The translations under genes were made by a program, and so were the position numbers. A stretch of DNA of 64,000 bases from Lachnospiraceae bacterium AF51-6-b8A (GTDB taxonomy: Bacteria > Bacillota > Clostridia > Lachnospirales > Lachnospiraceae): positions 62,001 to 126,000 of the forward strand of contig JAQCZH010000002.1 of NCBI GenBank assembly GCA_027682585.1, read 5' to 3'. Below are positions 29,649 through 38,618 of this stretch, piece after piece. The notes beneath the pieces are model-generated. The model was not told where the DNA came from and did not search any database. It saw nothing but the letters and a program-made list of their open reading frames with translations. How positions within the stretch are numbered: position 1 is the stretch's first letter; each line of letters starts with the position of its first letter.

Positions 29649-30176
29649 CTATATCCTTGATCCCCCGACCAGGCTTGCCCTCTTAAAACGAACCAGTAAC
29701 TGCATGGCCGCAAAGAGCATCAGAGTCTGCACCGGCAGCATTACCAGCTGTTTTAGAATCCTGCTGGTGACGACAGCGACAAAGCCCCTGCCGTAGAGCA
29801 TAGAGAGAAAGATCCCATTCAATAGAATATTGGCGATAATCATGCGGAGAAATTCACAGAAAAAGCAGCGGATCAGGCTTGGCTTATGCCCATAGAGGGT
29901 GAGTCCCGCAATCACACCGCCTACGGCCGCCGTCAGGGTAAAACCGGGAAAGTAAGGTCCTGTCGGCTTGATTAGATAGCCGCCCAGGTCAGAGAGGGCT
30001 CCCACCAGCCCCCCGACAAAGGGGCCAAAGAGAGCACCCGCCATGGCATTGGCCAGGAAGCTGAAGCGAATCTCGATCAGCTGGGTGATGGGAATCTTAA
30101 AGAAACCCAGGACAATGGAAATGGCCACCAGCATGGCGGCTGTGGTCAGGACACGGATATCCCTCAATTTAGACAT
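29649..30176 (-). CDS. folT: Folate ECF transporter S component
   Basis: About 175 residues with five or six helices. Segments such as QLIEIRFSFLANAMAGALFGPFVGG, GALSDLGGYL and PYFPGFTLTAAVGG are typical of FolT. It binds folate and works with the shared EcfA/A'/T energising module, which is not in this window. The ATG at 30176 has AAGGAGG seven bases upstream. A tetrahydrofolate riboswitch in the leader independently supports the substrate. Confidence 0.93.
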   Translation of the reverse strand: MSKLRDIRVLTTAAMLVAISIVLGFFKIPITQLIEIRFSFLANAMAGALFGPFVGGLVGALSDLGGYLIKPTGPYFPGFTLTAAVGGVIAGLTLYGHKPSLIRCFFCEFLRMIIANILLNGIFLSMLYGRGFVAVVTSRILKQLVMLPVQTLMLFAAMQLLVRFKRASLVGGSRI

Positions 30177-30240
30177 AAAAAGACCTCCTTCGCAGTATTC
30201 CTGAACCGCACCGGAGGCAGACAATCTTCTTCACTTCGGA

Positions 30241-30340
30241 GCAGCAGCGGGATGCGAAACCATGACCGCGAGGATCCCCTCTTCGTCCCACTGACAACTC
30301 CCTGTTCAGGAGGCACTTAACGCCGTGGTTTCTACTCTGC
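30241..30340 (-). promoter_or_regulatory. Tetrahydrofolate (THF) riboswitch
   Basis: On the minus strand GCAGAGTAG (30340-30332) is followed by GCGTTAAGTGCC, GGGAGTTGTC, GGGACGAAGAGG, CGCGGT and finally GCATCCCGCTGC. These are the conserved blocks of the THF riboswitch in the correct order, with GCAG/CTGC closing stem P1. Downstream, GCCTCC (30218-30213) can pair with GGAGGT of the folT ribosome site (30188-30183), so control is probably at translation. It lies about 65 bases before folT. Confidence 0.9.
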
Positions 30341-30360
30341 AACTAACAATTGACAGAGAC

Positions 30361-30389
30361 ATCATAACAGGCAGACGAGTCTCTGACAA
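30361..30389 (-). promoter_or_regulatory. Predicted folT promoter
   Basis: TTGTCA (30389-30384) and TATGAT (30366-30361) with a 17-base spacer on the minus strand. Transcription would start about 15 bases before the riboswitch. The rest of the gap to 30590 shows no gene. Confidence 0.7.
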
Positions 30390-30590
30390 GAGCCCAGACC
30401 ATACATCTCCCTCACCAGGCTCCGCGCCGCCCGCCAGGCACACCAATCCACTTAGCATCCATCGCCAGTTAAATCACCCATCCGCCGGAGAAAACACCGT
30501 CAATCGCGGCCTGCTGGCATCCACAAACAGACCGCATCCGCTGGCGTCTCCTGTCATCCAAAGGCAGCCGGCATACCGGATCAAATTCTT

Positions 30591-31184
30591 TCAATCAGAG
30601 GCTCTCATCCATTGAGGCCATGGGATGATCCCCTCTTTCACCTGCCTGTGATCCGCGATCATCTTCTCCATCCAGACCATGTCATACCAGCGGCCGAACT
30701 TATAGCCACACTTGTGAAAACGTCCTACCATCCGATAGCCCAGGTGTTTGTGGAAGTCCACGCTGTTCAAAGTCAGATAGGGATCTTCCCCGACCGGATA
30801 GGCGATACAGGCGTTGGCATTGGTTACCCCCATGGCGGCCAGATCTCTCTCCAGCCTCTCATAGAGGGCCCTGCCCAGTCCCTGACCACATGCCGCCTGA
30901 TCCAGGTAGATCGACATTTCTGCAGAGTGATCATAGGCCTCCCGATGAATGAAGGCAGAGGCATAGGCATAGCCCAGGATCTCCCCGGAGCTCTCCGCGA
31001 CATAATATGGATAGCGGTCCATAATCGCACGGATTCGATCACAAAAATCAGCAGGAGCCGGCAGCGCCAGCTCAAAACTGATCGCTGTCTTCTCCACATA
31101 GGGGCGGTAAATCTCAAGCAGACGCGGCGCATCCGCAGGGGTCGCCGGGCGAAGTTCGATCGAATGATTCAGATTCACAGACAC
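30591..31184 (-). CDS. GNAT N-acetyltransferase (phosphinothricin/methionine-sulfoximine acetyltransferase-like)
   Basis: 197 residues. IELRPATPADAPRLLEIYRPYVE is the usual opening of this subgroup and AACGQGLGRALYERLE is the acetyl-CoA-binding loop. The C-terminal HKHLGYRMVGRFHKCGYKFGRWYD is typical. It would acetylate an amino group of a small molecule. The start is a GTG with GGGAGG about seven bases upstream. It follows a NUDIX gene by 42 bases on the same strand. Confidence 0.88.
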   Translation of the reverse strand: MSVNLNHSIELRPATPADAPRLLEIYRPYVEKTAISFELALPAPADFCDRIRAIMDRYPYYVAESSGEILGYAYASAFIHREAYDHSAEMSIYLDQAACGQGLGRALYERLERDLAAMGVTNANACIAYPVGEDPYLTLNSVDFHKHLGYRMVGRFHKCGYKFGRWYDMVWMEKMIADHRQVKEGIIPWPQWMRASD

Positions 31185-31226
31185 GCATCCACCTCCCGCA
31201 TTGCGTCCGTCACGGCAGTCGCTCTC

Positions 31227-31739
31227 TCAGACAAATGCCCGCTTCATGCTTTCATAGTGCAGGAACCTCCCCTGTGAGGCGAAGCCCCGGATCTGTTCAT
31301 AAGTGGCCAGAAGGAAACCGTCGGTCTCCTCTTCCTGCAGATGAACCTCAGACGCGTCAAAATCCAGAACGAACTTGTAGACGTCTACAAAGTAGTTGTT
31401 GGCCTCATGAGGATCCTCCCTGTGATAATCAAAGAGAAAGCCCCCCTCGGCCCCCCGCACATCAATGCCGGTCTCTTCCAGGAGTTCTCTTTGCACTGCT
31501 TCAAGACTGGTCTCGCCCGCCATCACACCGCCGCCTGGAATCTCCCAGTCGCCGGGCGCCCAGGCCTTATCCCTGGCTCGCTTGGTGATCAGATAGCGGC
31601 CTGCCCTGTTCTGAAGAATTCCGAGCACTGTCAGATGATAGTCGCCCTCAGCCATGGTCCAGTCATTTCTCTTCATGACCCGTCCGGTCAGCTTCCTGTC
31701 TCTGTCGTAGACGTCCCAGTATTCCTCTTTATCTGCCAT
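31227..31739 (-). CDS. NUDIX hydrolase
   Basis: About 170 residues from the ATG at 31739, with AAAGGAG five bases upstream. The NUDIX box GGGVMAGETSLEAVQRELLEETGI carries the catalytic REXXEE pattern. The N-terminus (YWDVYDRDRKLTGRVMKR) resembles isopentenyl-diphosphate-isomerase-like NUDIX proteins. It hydrolyses a nucleoside-diphosphate-linked or similar substrate, not identified. It lies in a run with a small membrane-protein gene and the GNAT gene. Confidence 0.88.
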   Translation of the reverse strand: MADKEEYWDVYDRDRKLTGRVMKRNDWTMAEGDYHLTVLGILQNRAGRYLITKRARDKAWAPGDWEIPGGGVMAGETSLEAVQRELLEETGIDVRGAEGGFLFDYHREDPHEANNYFVDVYKFVLDFDASEVHLQEEETDGFLLATYEQIRGFASQGRFLHYESMKRAFV

Positions 31740-31774
31740 AAATACTCCTTTTCCTGTCATACCGCGCCTTACTC

Positions 31775-31945
31775 CTACAGGGTCCACATAACCACAAACC
31801 ACAGAACCAGCATTCCAAGAGCAATGGCATACATGGCGGCCATGTCCCAGTATTCTCTTCTTGTTCGCGTCTTCTTATCCCGATTGCCGCCGAAGCGGCC
31901 GATCAGAGCAAAGAGAATCGCTGAAAGAAGCGTCGCAATTTTCAT
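31775..31945 (-). CDS. Small membrane protein, 56 residues
   Basis: From the ATG at 31945 the frame encodes MKIATLLSAILFALIGRFGG, a charged loop KKTRTRREYWD, and a second hydrophobic stretch AAMYAIALGMLVLWFVVMW. It looks like a two-helix membrane protein. GGAAAAG lies upstream. It precedes the NUDIX gene by 35 bases. No family recognised; the gene is plausible but not proven. Confidence 0.5.
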   Translation of the reverse strand: MKIATLLSAILFALIGRFGGNRDKKTRTRREYWDMAAMYAIALGMLVLWFVVMWTL

Positions 31946-32106
31946 ATCGCTTTTCCTTTCCTGTTTGCGTCCAAAACATTCGCGCCGCAGCATCGCCTCC
32001 CGAATTCCCATATCACTACTGTACGATCCCTGCACAGGCGTCTTGCTTCCTCATTCTGCCGATTTCCCCTTCCCTGCGCATCAAATACTCACACTGTGAG
32101 CATTCC

Positions 32107-33465
32107 CTAATGCCGCATGGTCCGCATCCAATCCCCGTGCAGGTAACGCAGGCCGAACATGGTCACCCGCACGCCCCAGTCAATCAACATGGCAATCCAT
32201 ACGCCGATGATTCCCATCCCAAGCCCCACACCCAGAAGATAGGAGAAAATGATTCGGAAGGTGAACATAGACGCAATCGATACCACCATCGTATAGCGGA
32301 CGTCATTGGCCGCCCGGAGGAAATTGGGAAAGGTAAAGGACATGGGCCAGAGGGCCATGGCAAAGCCCGTATGAATCACGACCAGAATCCAGGCCAGATG
32401 TCTGGTTTCTTCCGTCAGCCCATAGAGGGATAGAAGGAAGGGCAGGGTCACCAGAAGAAGGATGTCCCAGAGGCCATTTGCCAGATAGGTAATCTTCATC
32501 AGCTTCTTCAGATAGTATCTGACCTGCCCCACATCTCCTGCCCCCACACACTGTCCGATGACCGTGATCATGGCTACATTCATAGCCTTGGCCAGCATGA
32601 TAGAGACCGCATCCAGGTTGTTGGCGACCCCGTTGGCCGCAATCTGACTGGTTCCAAAGACCGCGACAATGGCAATCACAAGAACACGGCCCAGCTCGAA
32701 GACGCCGTTCTCCACCCCATTGGGGATCCCGATATAGAGGATGCGGCGGATGGTCTGCATATGAACCCGGATCCTCTCTCTGACAAAATGCACTTGGCGC
32801 TTCTGGTCTCTGAGCAGCATGCCAAGCATCAGACAGGCCACGGCTCTTGAGAGCAATGACGGAACGGCCACGCCGGCCACCCCCATGTGAAGAATGAAGA
32901 CCCCGATGGCATTGCCCCCGATATTGATGATATTCATGACAAGAGAACTCACCAGAGTCACCCGGGAGTTCCCCATAGAGCGAAAGAGGGCCGCATTGCC
33001 CTCATACATGGCCAAAAAGGGATAGGAGAAGGCGGAAATCAGAAAATAGCTGCTGGCATTGGCCATGACGTCCGCGTCGATCCTCCCGAAGAGCAGGCGC
33101 AGGATGGACCCGTGCAAAAACAGAGCGAAAGCCATGATAAAGAGGCCTGCGGTCAGAACCGTAATCAGGAGCTGATTGGCCGCCCGACAGGCCTGATCCT
33201 CCCGTCTGGCCCCCAGGTATTGAGATACGACAACTGCGCCTCCCGTGGCCAAAGCCGTCATGACAGAGATGATAAGCTGATTGACCATGTCAACCAGAGA
33301 GACTCCTGAGACCGCCGCCTCTCCCAGAGAGGAGACCATCATAGTGTCGGCCATTCCCACGGTAATGGTAAGAGCTGTCTCTAAGACCAGGGGCCAGATC
33401 AGGCGGAAGAGATATTGATTTGTGAAGAGCTTATTTGACCCGACAGGGCCGATTGGATTCGACAC
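32107..33465 (-). CDS. MATE-family multidrug/cation efflux protein
   Basis: 452 residues with twelve helices. The N-terminal half contains PLVLETALTITVGMADTMMVSSLGEAAVSGVS and TALATGGAVVVSQYLGA, diagnostic for MATE transporters. It expels drugs or metabolites in exchange for Na+ or H+. It lies 177 bases downstream of the nudC gene on the same strand. The substrate cannot be told from the sequence. Confidence 0.92.
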   Translation of the reverse strand: MSNPIGPVGSNKLFTNQYLFRLIWPLVLETALTITVGMADTMMVSSLGEAAVSGVSLVDMVNQLIISVMTALATGGAVVVSQYLGARREDQACRAANQLLITVLTAGLFIMAFALFLHGSILRLLFGRIDADVMANASSYFLISAFSYPFLAMYEGNAALFRSMGNSRVTLVSSLVMNIINIGGNAIGVFILHMGVAGVAVPSLLSRAVACLMLGMLLRDQKRQVHFVRERIRVHMQTIRRILYIGIPNGVENGVFELGRVLVIAIVAVFGTSQIAANGVANNLDAVSIMLAKAMNVAMITVIGQCVGAGDVGQVRYYLKKLMKITYLANGLWDILLLVTLPFLLSLYGLTEETRHLAWILVVIHTGFAMALWPMSFTFPNFLRAANDVRYTMVVSIASMFTFRIIFSYLLGVGLGMGIIGVWIAMLIDWGVRVTMFGLRYLHGDWMRTMRH

Positions 33466-33642
33466 GATCTTCTCCTCTCCTTCGTTGACTGTAAGTCCCT
33501 GATTCCTCCTGACCTCAGATTCGCTCCTCTCCTTCGCAGGATTCCAGGAATCTCCAAAATTGACTCCTGTTCATATATGCTTCCATTTCAAAAGTCTCCT
33601 CCCGTAAATTGGCCGCCAGTTGTTCCCAGAAACGATTCCTCT

Positions 33643-34608
33643 TCAGAAAACCCTCCCCTCTCCTCCAGAGGGCTCCTTTCCATCTCTGAAGGTCAGCATC
33701 ATCTCATTGGTCAGGGACAAATGATCCGGCTGTCCCTCGATCTGCCCTCTTTCAAACCAGACCGCTTCACTCAGTTCCTCCTCATCCATCCGGATGGCGT
33801 CGTCTCCGTCCAGATCGCAGTAGAAACCGGCCAGAAGGTCATCTGCAATGCCCCAGGGCTGGGATTTATAGTAGCGGATATTCTTAACCGTAAGTCCGGT
33901 CTCCTCCATAACCTCCCGTCGAACCGTATCCTCTAAGGTCTCACCGATCTCCACAAAACCGGCTACCAGCGCATAATAGCCAATCCCCCGATTCCGGTAC
34001 TTTGTCATCAGGATCCTGTCCCCATTTGTGACAGCCACGATGACCGCGGGCATTATCTTTGGATAAATATGATTGCCGCAGTTAGGGCAGATCATCACCC
34101 TCTCTCTGCTTCCCATCTCCATACGGCTTCCGCAATGACCGCAGAAACGGTTATGATCATACCAGCGTGCCAGCTGATAAGCTGTCACAGCGGCGAAATA
34201 CTGGTATTTCTCTCCTCTGCCCTCCGCCCGGATCCTGTTAAGCCGCTCGTAATGATATCCATCCAAATGAAGAAAGCCATCCTGTGTCCCCTTCCCGCCG
34301 TCTGTCAGTATATCCTGATCGATCTGTGTCTCCGAGAGAATCCGATCATCTTCATGCAGGCGCCGTCTGGGACAAGCCAGGTAGTGATCCAGGCCATCCA
34401 GGCTGAAAAGGCGAATAAAGTCCGTCTCCGAACCAAAGTCTCTGCGCCGGGGCAGAAGAATCCGGCAGGAAGTCCCTTCCCCATCGACCGCCTCCTGCGC
34501 GAGAAGCAGCTTGTCTTCCTTAAAACAATAGATGGGACTGTCGGGGGCGGGACTGGTTCCCGGTATAAAAGTATTGTCAAATCGATGGGGAGCGATGTCC
34601 TGAATCAT
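33643..34608 (-). CDS. nudC: NAD+ diphosphatase (NADH pyrophosphatase)
   Basis: 321 residues. A four-cysteine zinc ribbon (CGHC and CPNC) is followed by IYPKIMPAVIVAVTNGDRIL, the NUDIX box GFVEIGETLEDTVRREVMEETGL, and the SQPW motif downstream that defines the NudC subfamily. The enzyme splits NAD(H) into AMP and NMN(H) and, in relatives, removes NAD caps from RNA. It is divergent from the HAD gene at 34697. Confidence 0.93.
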   Translation of the reverse strand: MIQDIAPHRFDNTFIPGTSPAPDSPIYCFKEDKLLLAQEAVDGEGTSCRILLPRRRDFGSETDFIRLFSLDGLDHYLACPRRRLHEDDRILSETQIDQDILTDGGKGTQDGFLHLDGYHYERLNRIRAEGRGEKYQYFAAVTAYQLARWYDHNRFCGHCGSRMEMGSRERVMICPNCGNHIYPKIMPAVIVAVTNGDRILMTKYRNRGIGYYALVAGFVEIGETLEDTVRREVMEETGLTVKNIRYYKSQPWGIADDLLAGFYCDLDGDDAIRMDEEELSEAVWFERGQIEGQPDHLSLTNEMMLTFRDGKEPSGGEGRVF

Positions 34609-34696
34609 AATTGTTCAACCTCAGATCTATTCATTTCCTCACATCATCCCAAAGAGCACAATTATCGTGTATTATACCACAAGAAAGGAGACCCCT

Positions 34697-35335
34697 ATGC
34701 AGACCAATCTCATCTTCGATATGGACGGCACCCTCTGGGACTCTGCTGCCAACGTCGCCAAATCCTGGACCCGTATCATCTCCAGACATCCCAACCCCGA
34801 TCGGACCATGACCTCGACAGAGGATATCAAATCTGTCATGGGCCACACCATGGAGGAGATTAGCGACCTGCTCTTTCCAAAAACAGACGCATCCCTGCGC
34901 AGGCAGATCATGACAGAGTGCGCCGCCTATGAAAACGCCTACCTGGCCAGACATGGCGGCAGGCTCTACCCGCATCTGGAAAAAACTCTTCAGGAATTAC
35001 GCCTGGACGGTCACCGGCTCTTTATTGTCAGCAACTGTCAGTCCGGCTATATTGAAGCCTTTCTTACCTATTACGGCTTCGGCAAATACTTTGAGGACTT
35101 TGACTGCTTTGGCAATACCGGTTACGACAAAGATGTAACGATGCGCCTTCTGGCGGACCGCAACGGCCTGGGCAATGACTTCTGCTACATCGGCGACATC
35201 CAGGAGGACTACAATTCTACCGTCAGAGCGGGAGGCCGGTTCATCCATGCGGCCTACGGCTTCGGAAAGGTGGACGCTAATGTTCCGGGCATCCAGGCAA
35301 TCTGCCAATTACCGGCGCTCCTGCGGCAGATCTAG
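34697..35335 (+). CDS. HAD-family hydrolase (phosphoglycolate-phosphatase-like)
   Basis: About 212 residues from the ATG at 34697, with AAAGGAG six bases upstream. Motif I is LIFDMDGTLWDS, motif II is LFIVSNCQSGY, and motif IV is CYIGDIQEDYNSTVRAGG, giving a complete active site. It dephosphorylates a small phosphate ester; substrate unknown. The downstream pyrC gene is convergent. Confidence 0.9.
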   Translation: MQTNLIFDMDGTLWDSAANVAKSWTRIISRHPNPDRTMTSTEDIKSVMGHTMEEISDLLFPKTDASLRRQIMTECAAYENAYLARHGGRLYPHLEKTLQELRLDGHRLFIVSNCQSGYIEAFLTYYGFGKYFEDFDCFGNTGYDKDVTMRLLADRNGLGNDFCYIGDIQEDYNSTVRAGGRFIHAAYGFGKVDANVPGIQAICQLPALLRQI

Positions 35336-35347
35336 TCCGCAGATTCC

Positions 35348-36625
35348 TCAGCCCACCAATTCTCCCCCGCAGATGGTCATCTTGACTCTGCCGGTCACCT
35401 TCCAGCCGATAAAGGGCGAATTCCTGGCCTTGGAGCGAAAATTATCCGTGATCTCCCACATTTCATCCGGATCCAGGACAACCAGATCTGCCGGCCTTCC
35501 GACTGCAATCTGTCCTGCCTCCAGGCCGTAAAGTCTGGCCGGATTGACAGTCAGAGCTCTGAGAACGGTCATCAGGGGCACGCCCCCCTCCCGCACCGCA
35601 TAGGTATTGACAAGGGCGAACGCTGTCTCCAGGCCAATCATGCCGCTTGGAGCCTGGGCAATGGGACGCTCCTTCTCTTCCCTGGCATGAGGCGCATGAT
35701 CGGTCGCAATCATATCGATGGTCCCGTCACGCAGCCCCTCAATCAGCCCCCGTCGATCTTCCTCGGTTCGCAGGGGGGGATTTACTCTCGCCAATGCCCC
35801 TCTGTCTCTGACCAGTTCTTCCGTAGCAGCCAGATGCTGAGGCGTCACTTCTCCATAGACACAGATTCCCTCCCTCTTGGCCTGGCGCAGGATATCGACG
35901 GTCACCTTCGAAGAAATATGCTGGATATCCAGTTTGGCTCCAACCTTGCGGTTTAACATGACGTCCCTCGCCACAAGCACATACTCCGCCTCGTCAGAGG
36001 CGCCTTCCAATCCAAGTTCCCTTGCGACCGGCCCGGCATTTACTCCCTGACTCCCGATCAGAGCAGGATTCTCCTCATGCAGAGAGATGGGAACATCAAA
36101 CATCTTCGCCTGGATCAACGCCTCCCTGAGCAGCTTCTCATCCGCAATCGGGATCCCGTCATCGGTAAAGCCGACCGCACCGGCCCCATAAAGGGCAGCG
36201 AAATCGACCAATTCCTGCCCCCGCATCCCCTTGGTCACATTGGCCGTCTGCAGGACGTGGATGGGCAGTTTCTCCTCCCTTTCCATCAATTCCTCCAATA
36301 CCGCAACCGAATCAACCGAGGGACTGGTATTGGCCATGCAGATCACAGTCGTGTACCCGCCGGCTGCGGCAGCCGCCGCACCGGTCACAATATCCTCCTT
36401 ATAAGTCAGACCAGGATCCCTGAAATGCACATGCACGTCGATGAAGCCCGGCGCCACAACCTTACCCTCCAAATCAATGATTTCATCAAAATCCATATCC
36501 TCATAAAAGAGGCTTCCGACCGGAGCAATCTCAGCAATCCTGCCCTGATCGTCAATGACAAGATCCCGCTCATCGTCCAATCCGCTGGCCGGATCCATCA
36601 AATGTCCATATCGAAGTAACTTCAT
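35348..36625 (-). CDS. pyrC: Dihydroorotase
   Basis: 425 residues, type I dihydroorotase. DVHVHFRDPGLTYKEDIVTG holds the first zinc ligands (HxH), and ISLHEENPAL, LDIQHISSK and IATDHAPHAREEK supply the remaining histidines and the catalytic aspartate. It cyclises carbamoyl aspartate in pyrimidine synthesis. No other pyr gene is beside it, so it is a stand-alone copy here. Confidence 0.95.
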   Translation of the reverse strand: MKLLRYGHLMDPASGLDDERDLVIDDQGRIAEIAPVGSLFYEDMDFDEIIDLEGKVVAPGFIDVHVHFRDPGLTYKEDIVTGAAAAAAGGYTTVICMANTSPSVDSVAVLEELMEREEKLPIHVLQTANVTKGMRGQELVDFAALYGAGAVGFTDDGIPIADEKLLREALIQAKMFDVPISLHEENPALIGSQGVNAGPVARELGLEGASDEAEYVLVARDVMLNRKVGAKLDIQHISSKVTVDILRQAKREGICVYGEVTPQHLAATEELVRDRGALARVNPPLRTEEDRRGLIEGLRDGTIDMIATDHAPHAREEKERPIAQAPSGMIGLETAFALVNTYAVREGGVPLMTVLRALTVNPARLYGLEAGQIAVGRPADLVVLDPDEMWEITDNFRSKARNSPFIGWKVTGRVKMTICGGELVG

Positions 36626-36853
36626 CCTCCACTCCTCTCAGACTCACTCCAGGATTTTCCGCTTCATTCCTGCAGCATCCCAGCGCCTCAAACAGCAATC
36701 CAAAACAGTAGAATACACATCAGGAAAAGCATATTCCCTGATGAACTGATTCTATTTTACTACGGCTCGCTATGGCTGGGGGAAGAGGAAATCGAAAAAC
36801 GCGCACCCCTGTTTAATGGATGGCCGTACTCTCGATCAATTGCCTGCGCACTG

Positions 36854-36881
36854 TTTCACATCGCTTTATTTCTGCTATAAT
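36854..36881 (+). promoter_or_regulatory. Predicted promoter of the 83-aa gene and binding-protein unit
   Basis: TTTCAC and a perfect TATAAT are separated by 16 bases, about 30 bases before the ATG at 36914. Confidence 0.6.
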
Positions 36882-36913
36882 AAGATCGCTGTTTTGCGAA
36901 AGGAGATCGTACC

Positions 36914-37165
36914 ATGGCACAGGATAAACAAAAAGCAATCGAGCACGCCGGCAGAATCAACGCAAATATCCTTCGCATGATGTCTGAGGTCAATGAACTC
37001 GGAATTGAGATTGCCTATAATGGGGCCCTGGACGGTGCTCCCGACTGGATTGACCACTGCCTGGATGCCCTGGAAACCGCCAGCGATATCTTAGAGCAGA
37101 ATCTGGATCTGGACAATTCTGTTGCCTTTGGTGATCTGGATGAAGAAGGGAAGGAAAGCAAATGA
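36914..37165 (+). CDS. Hypothetical protein, 83 residues
   Basis: Not recognised. A small acidic, mostly helical protein with AAAGGAGAT before its ATG. Its stop overlaps the start of the binding lipoprotein gene (ATGA), so the two are translationally coupled and the protein may be linked to that transporter. No signal peptide or membrane segment. Confidence 0.75.
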   Translation: MAQDKQKAIEHAGRINANILRMMSEVNELGIEIAYNGALDGAPDWIDHCLDALETASDILEQNLDLDNSVAFGDLDEEGKESK

Positions 37166-38250
37166 AAAAGAAACTACTGACATTACTCCTATCAGCCGCT
37201 GTCGCTGTCACCGCCCTGACCGGCTGCGACGCCAAAAAGGCGGATCAGGCCGCGGACCAAAAGGCAAACAGCCAGAACCAGCAGACCGATCAGAAGGACA
37301 AACAGGATGCTTCCAAGGACACTTCCAAAGATGCCAAACAGTCCTCCGGCGCCATCAAGACCATCGGCAGCGGTTCCACCCGCGTCGGTTCTCTGCTTGG
37401 CCCCACTTCCATGGGTCTGGTTGACATGTTCCATAACACGGAGAACAATCACTCCAAGGGATCCTATACCTTCACCCTGGCCTCACAGCCGACCGATATT
37501 GTCTCCAAGGTAGCCTCCGGCGATCTGGATATCGCTCTGGTTCCCGCCAATCTGGCTGCCACCCTCTACAACAAGACCAAGGGCGGCGTCAATGTCATTG
37601 ACATCAACACCGGCAATGTCCTCTACTGTGTGACCGGCGACAAGTCCGTCAAGTCCATCAAAGATCTGGCCGGCAAGACCGTCTACACCACCGGCCAGGG
37701 CGCTTCTCCTGAGTATGTTCTCAAGTATCTCCTGGAGAAAAATGACGTCAGTGATGCCAAACTGGAATTCAAGTCCGAGGCCACCGAGGTTGCAGCCGTC
37801 CTGGCTCAGGATTCCAATGCCATCGCTGTTCTCCCCCAGCCTTTCGTCACGGTTGCCGAGACCAAGAACAAGTCCCTTTCAACGGCATTTTCTCTGGGCA
37901 CCTCCTGGAGCCAGGTTTCTGACTCCTCCCTTGTGACCGGTGTTACCATTGTTCGAAAGGACTTCCTCAAAGATCACGCCGACGCTGTCAAGACCTTCAT
38001 GGAAGAGCACTCTGCTGCTGTTGAGTCCGTCAACAATGATCCTGACTCCGCCAAGCTGGTCAGCGATTACGGAATCATTGAGAATCCCACCATTGCCGCC
38101 AATGCCATCCCCCACTGCAGCATTGAATCCGTCGTCGGCCAAGAGATGAAGACCTCTCTCTCCGGCTACCTCAAGGTTCTGCACGACGCCAATCCCCAGT
38201 CTGTCGGCGGCAGCCTGCCCGCGGATGACTTCTACTATATGGCTCACTGA
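37162..38250 (+). CDS. ABC transporter substrate-binding lipoprotein (NitT/TauT-like)
   Basis: 362 residues. The signal peptide ends VTALTGC, and the mature protein begins with a Gln/Lys/Asp-rich linker (residues 25-65). The body has IGSGSTRVGSLLGPTSMGLVDMF and SKVASGDLDIALVPANLAATL, typical of NMT1/SsuA/TauA-like proteins that bind small organic ligands. It is followed, 368 bases on, by a fused permease-ATPase that is its probable partner. The ligand is unknown. Confidence 0.85.
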   Translation: MKKKLLTLLLSAAVAVTALTGCDAKKADQAADQKANSQNQQTDQKDKQDASKDTSKDAKQSSGAIKTIGSGSTRVGSLLGPTSMGLVDMFHNTENNHSKGSYTFTLASQPTDIVSKVASGDLDIALVPANLAATLYNKTKGGVNVIDINTGNVLYCVTGDKSVKSIKDLAGKTVYTTGQGASPEYVLKYLLEKNDVSDAKLEFKSEATEVAAVLAQDSNAIAVLPQPFVTVAETKNKSLSTAFSLGTSWSQVSDSSLVTGVTIVRKDFLKDHADAVKTFMEEHSAAVESVNNDPDSAKLVSDYGIIENPTIAANAIPHCSIESVVGQEMKTSLSGYLKVLHDANPQSVGGSLPADDFYYMAH

Positions 38251-38391
38251 TGCCGGCAGCTGTCTTTCATCCCTGTCATCAGCACTGTGCTTTTGATTTC
38301 GATAGGCTCTGCATCATCCGGCCTGCAGGCGCAGATCCGGTTCACATTCCTATGTTCTGTTCCCCTGGCTTCCTGCTCTTCATTCCGTCAT

Positions 38392-38469
38392 TTACAAGGA
38401 CGTGAGGATCAGGGATCCCAGCATACAGATCACGGCAATTACAATGAATGCTCTTGCGAAAGTTGTCAT
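38392..38469 (-). CDS. 25-residue single-helix membrane peptide
   Basis: The frame encodes a short cationic start (MTTFAR) followed by an uninterrupted hydrophobic stretch from AFIVIAVICMLG to the end (SLILTSL). AGAGGAGGG lies four bases before the ATG, a near-perfect ribosome site. Its size and layout resemble type I toxin peptides or small transporter-associated peptides. It lies opposite to, and between, a binding-protein gene and its permease-ATPase. No homologue recognised. Confidence 0.5.
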   Translation of the reverse strand: MTTFARAFIVIAVICMLGSLILTSL

Positions 38470-38470
38470 A

Positions 38471-38515
38471 AAGCCCTCCTCTCTGTAACTAGCTATGTTA
38501 TAGCGGGGAGGGCTT
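38471..38515 (-). promoter_or_regulatory. Inverted repeat that sequesters the ribosome site of the 25-aa peptide
   Basis: AAGCCCTCC and GGAGGGCTT form perfect 9-base arms. In the minus-strand RNA the 3' arm is the Shine-Dalgarno sequence of the peptide, so the 5' arm would hide it. A smaller GCTAT/ATAGC stem sits in the loop. There is no T-run on either side, so it is not a terminator. Confidence 0.6.
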
Positions 38516-38582
38516 AAATCTACCTTAAATCGCGTCCGCTTTTTAGGGTGGCAAAGAGCTTCGTTGTACTGTCATAAAGCAT

Positions 38583-38612
38583 TTGAAAAATCGGGAATTC
38601 TCATCATAAAAT
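38583..38612 (+). promoter_or_regulatory. Predicted promoter immediately before the fused ABC gene
   Basis: TTGAAA and TAAAAT are 18 bases apart. The -10 element ends six bases before the ATG at 38619, so transcription would start at or near the start codon. Confidence 0.45.
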
Positions 38613-38618
38613 AGATCT

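Noticed and set aside
38471-38515. The 9-base inverted repeat as a terminator of the binding-protein gene
   Set aside because: Neither strand has a T-run after the stem, while its 3' arm on the minus strand is exactly a ribosome site.
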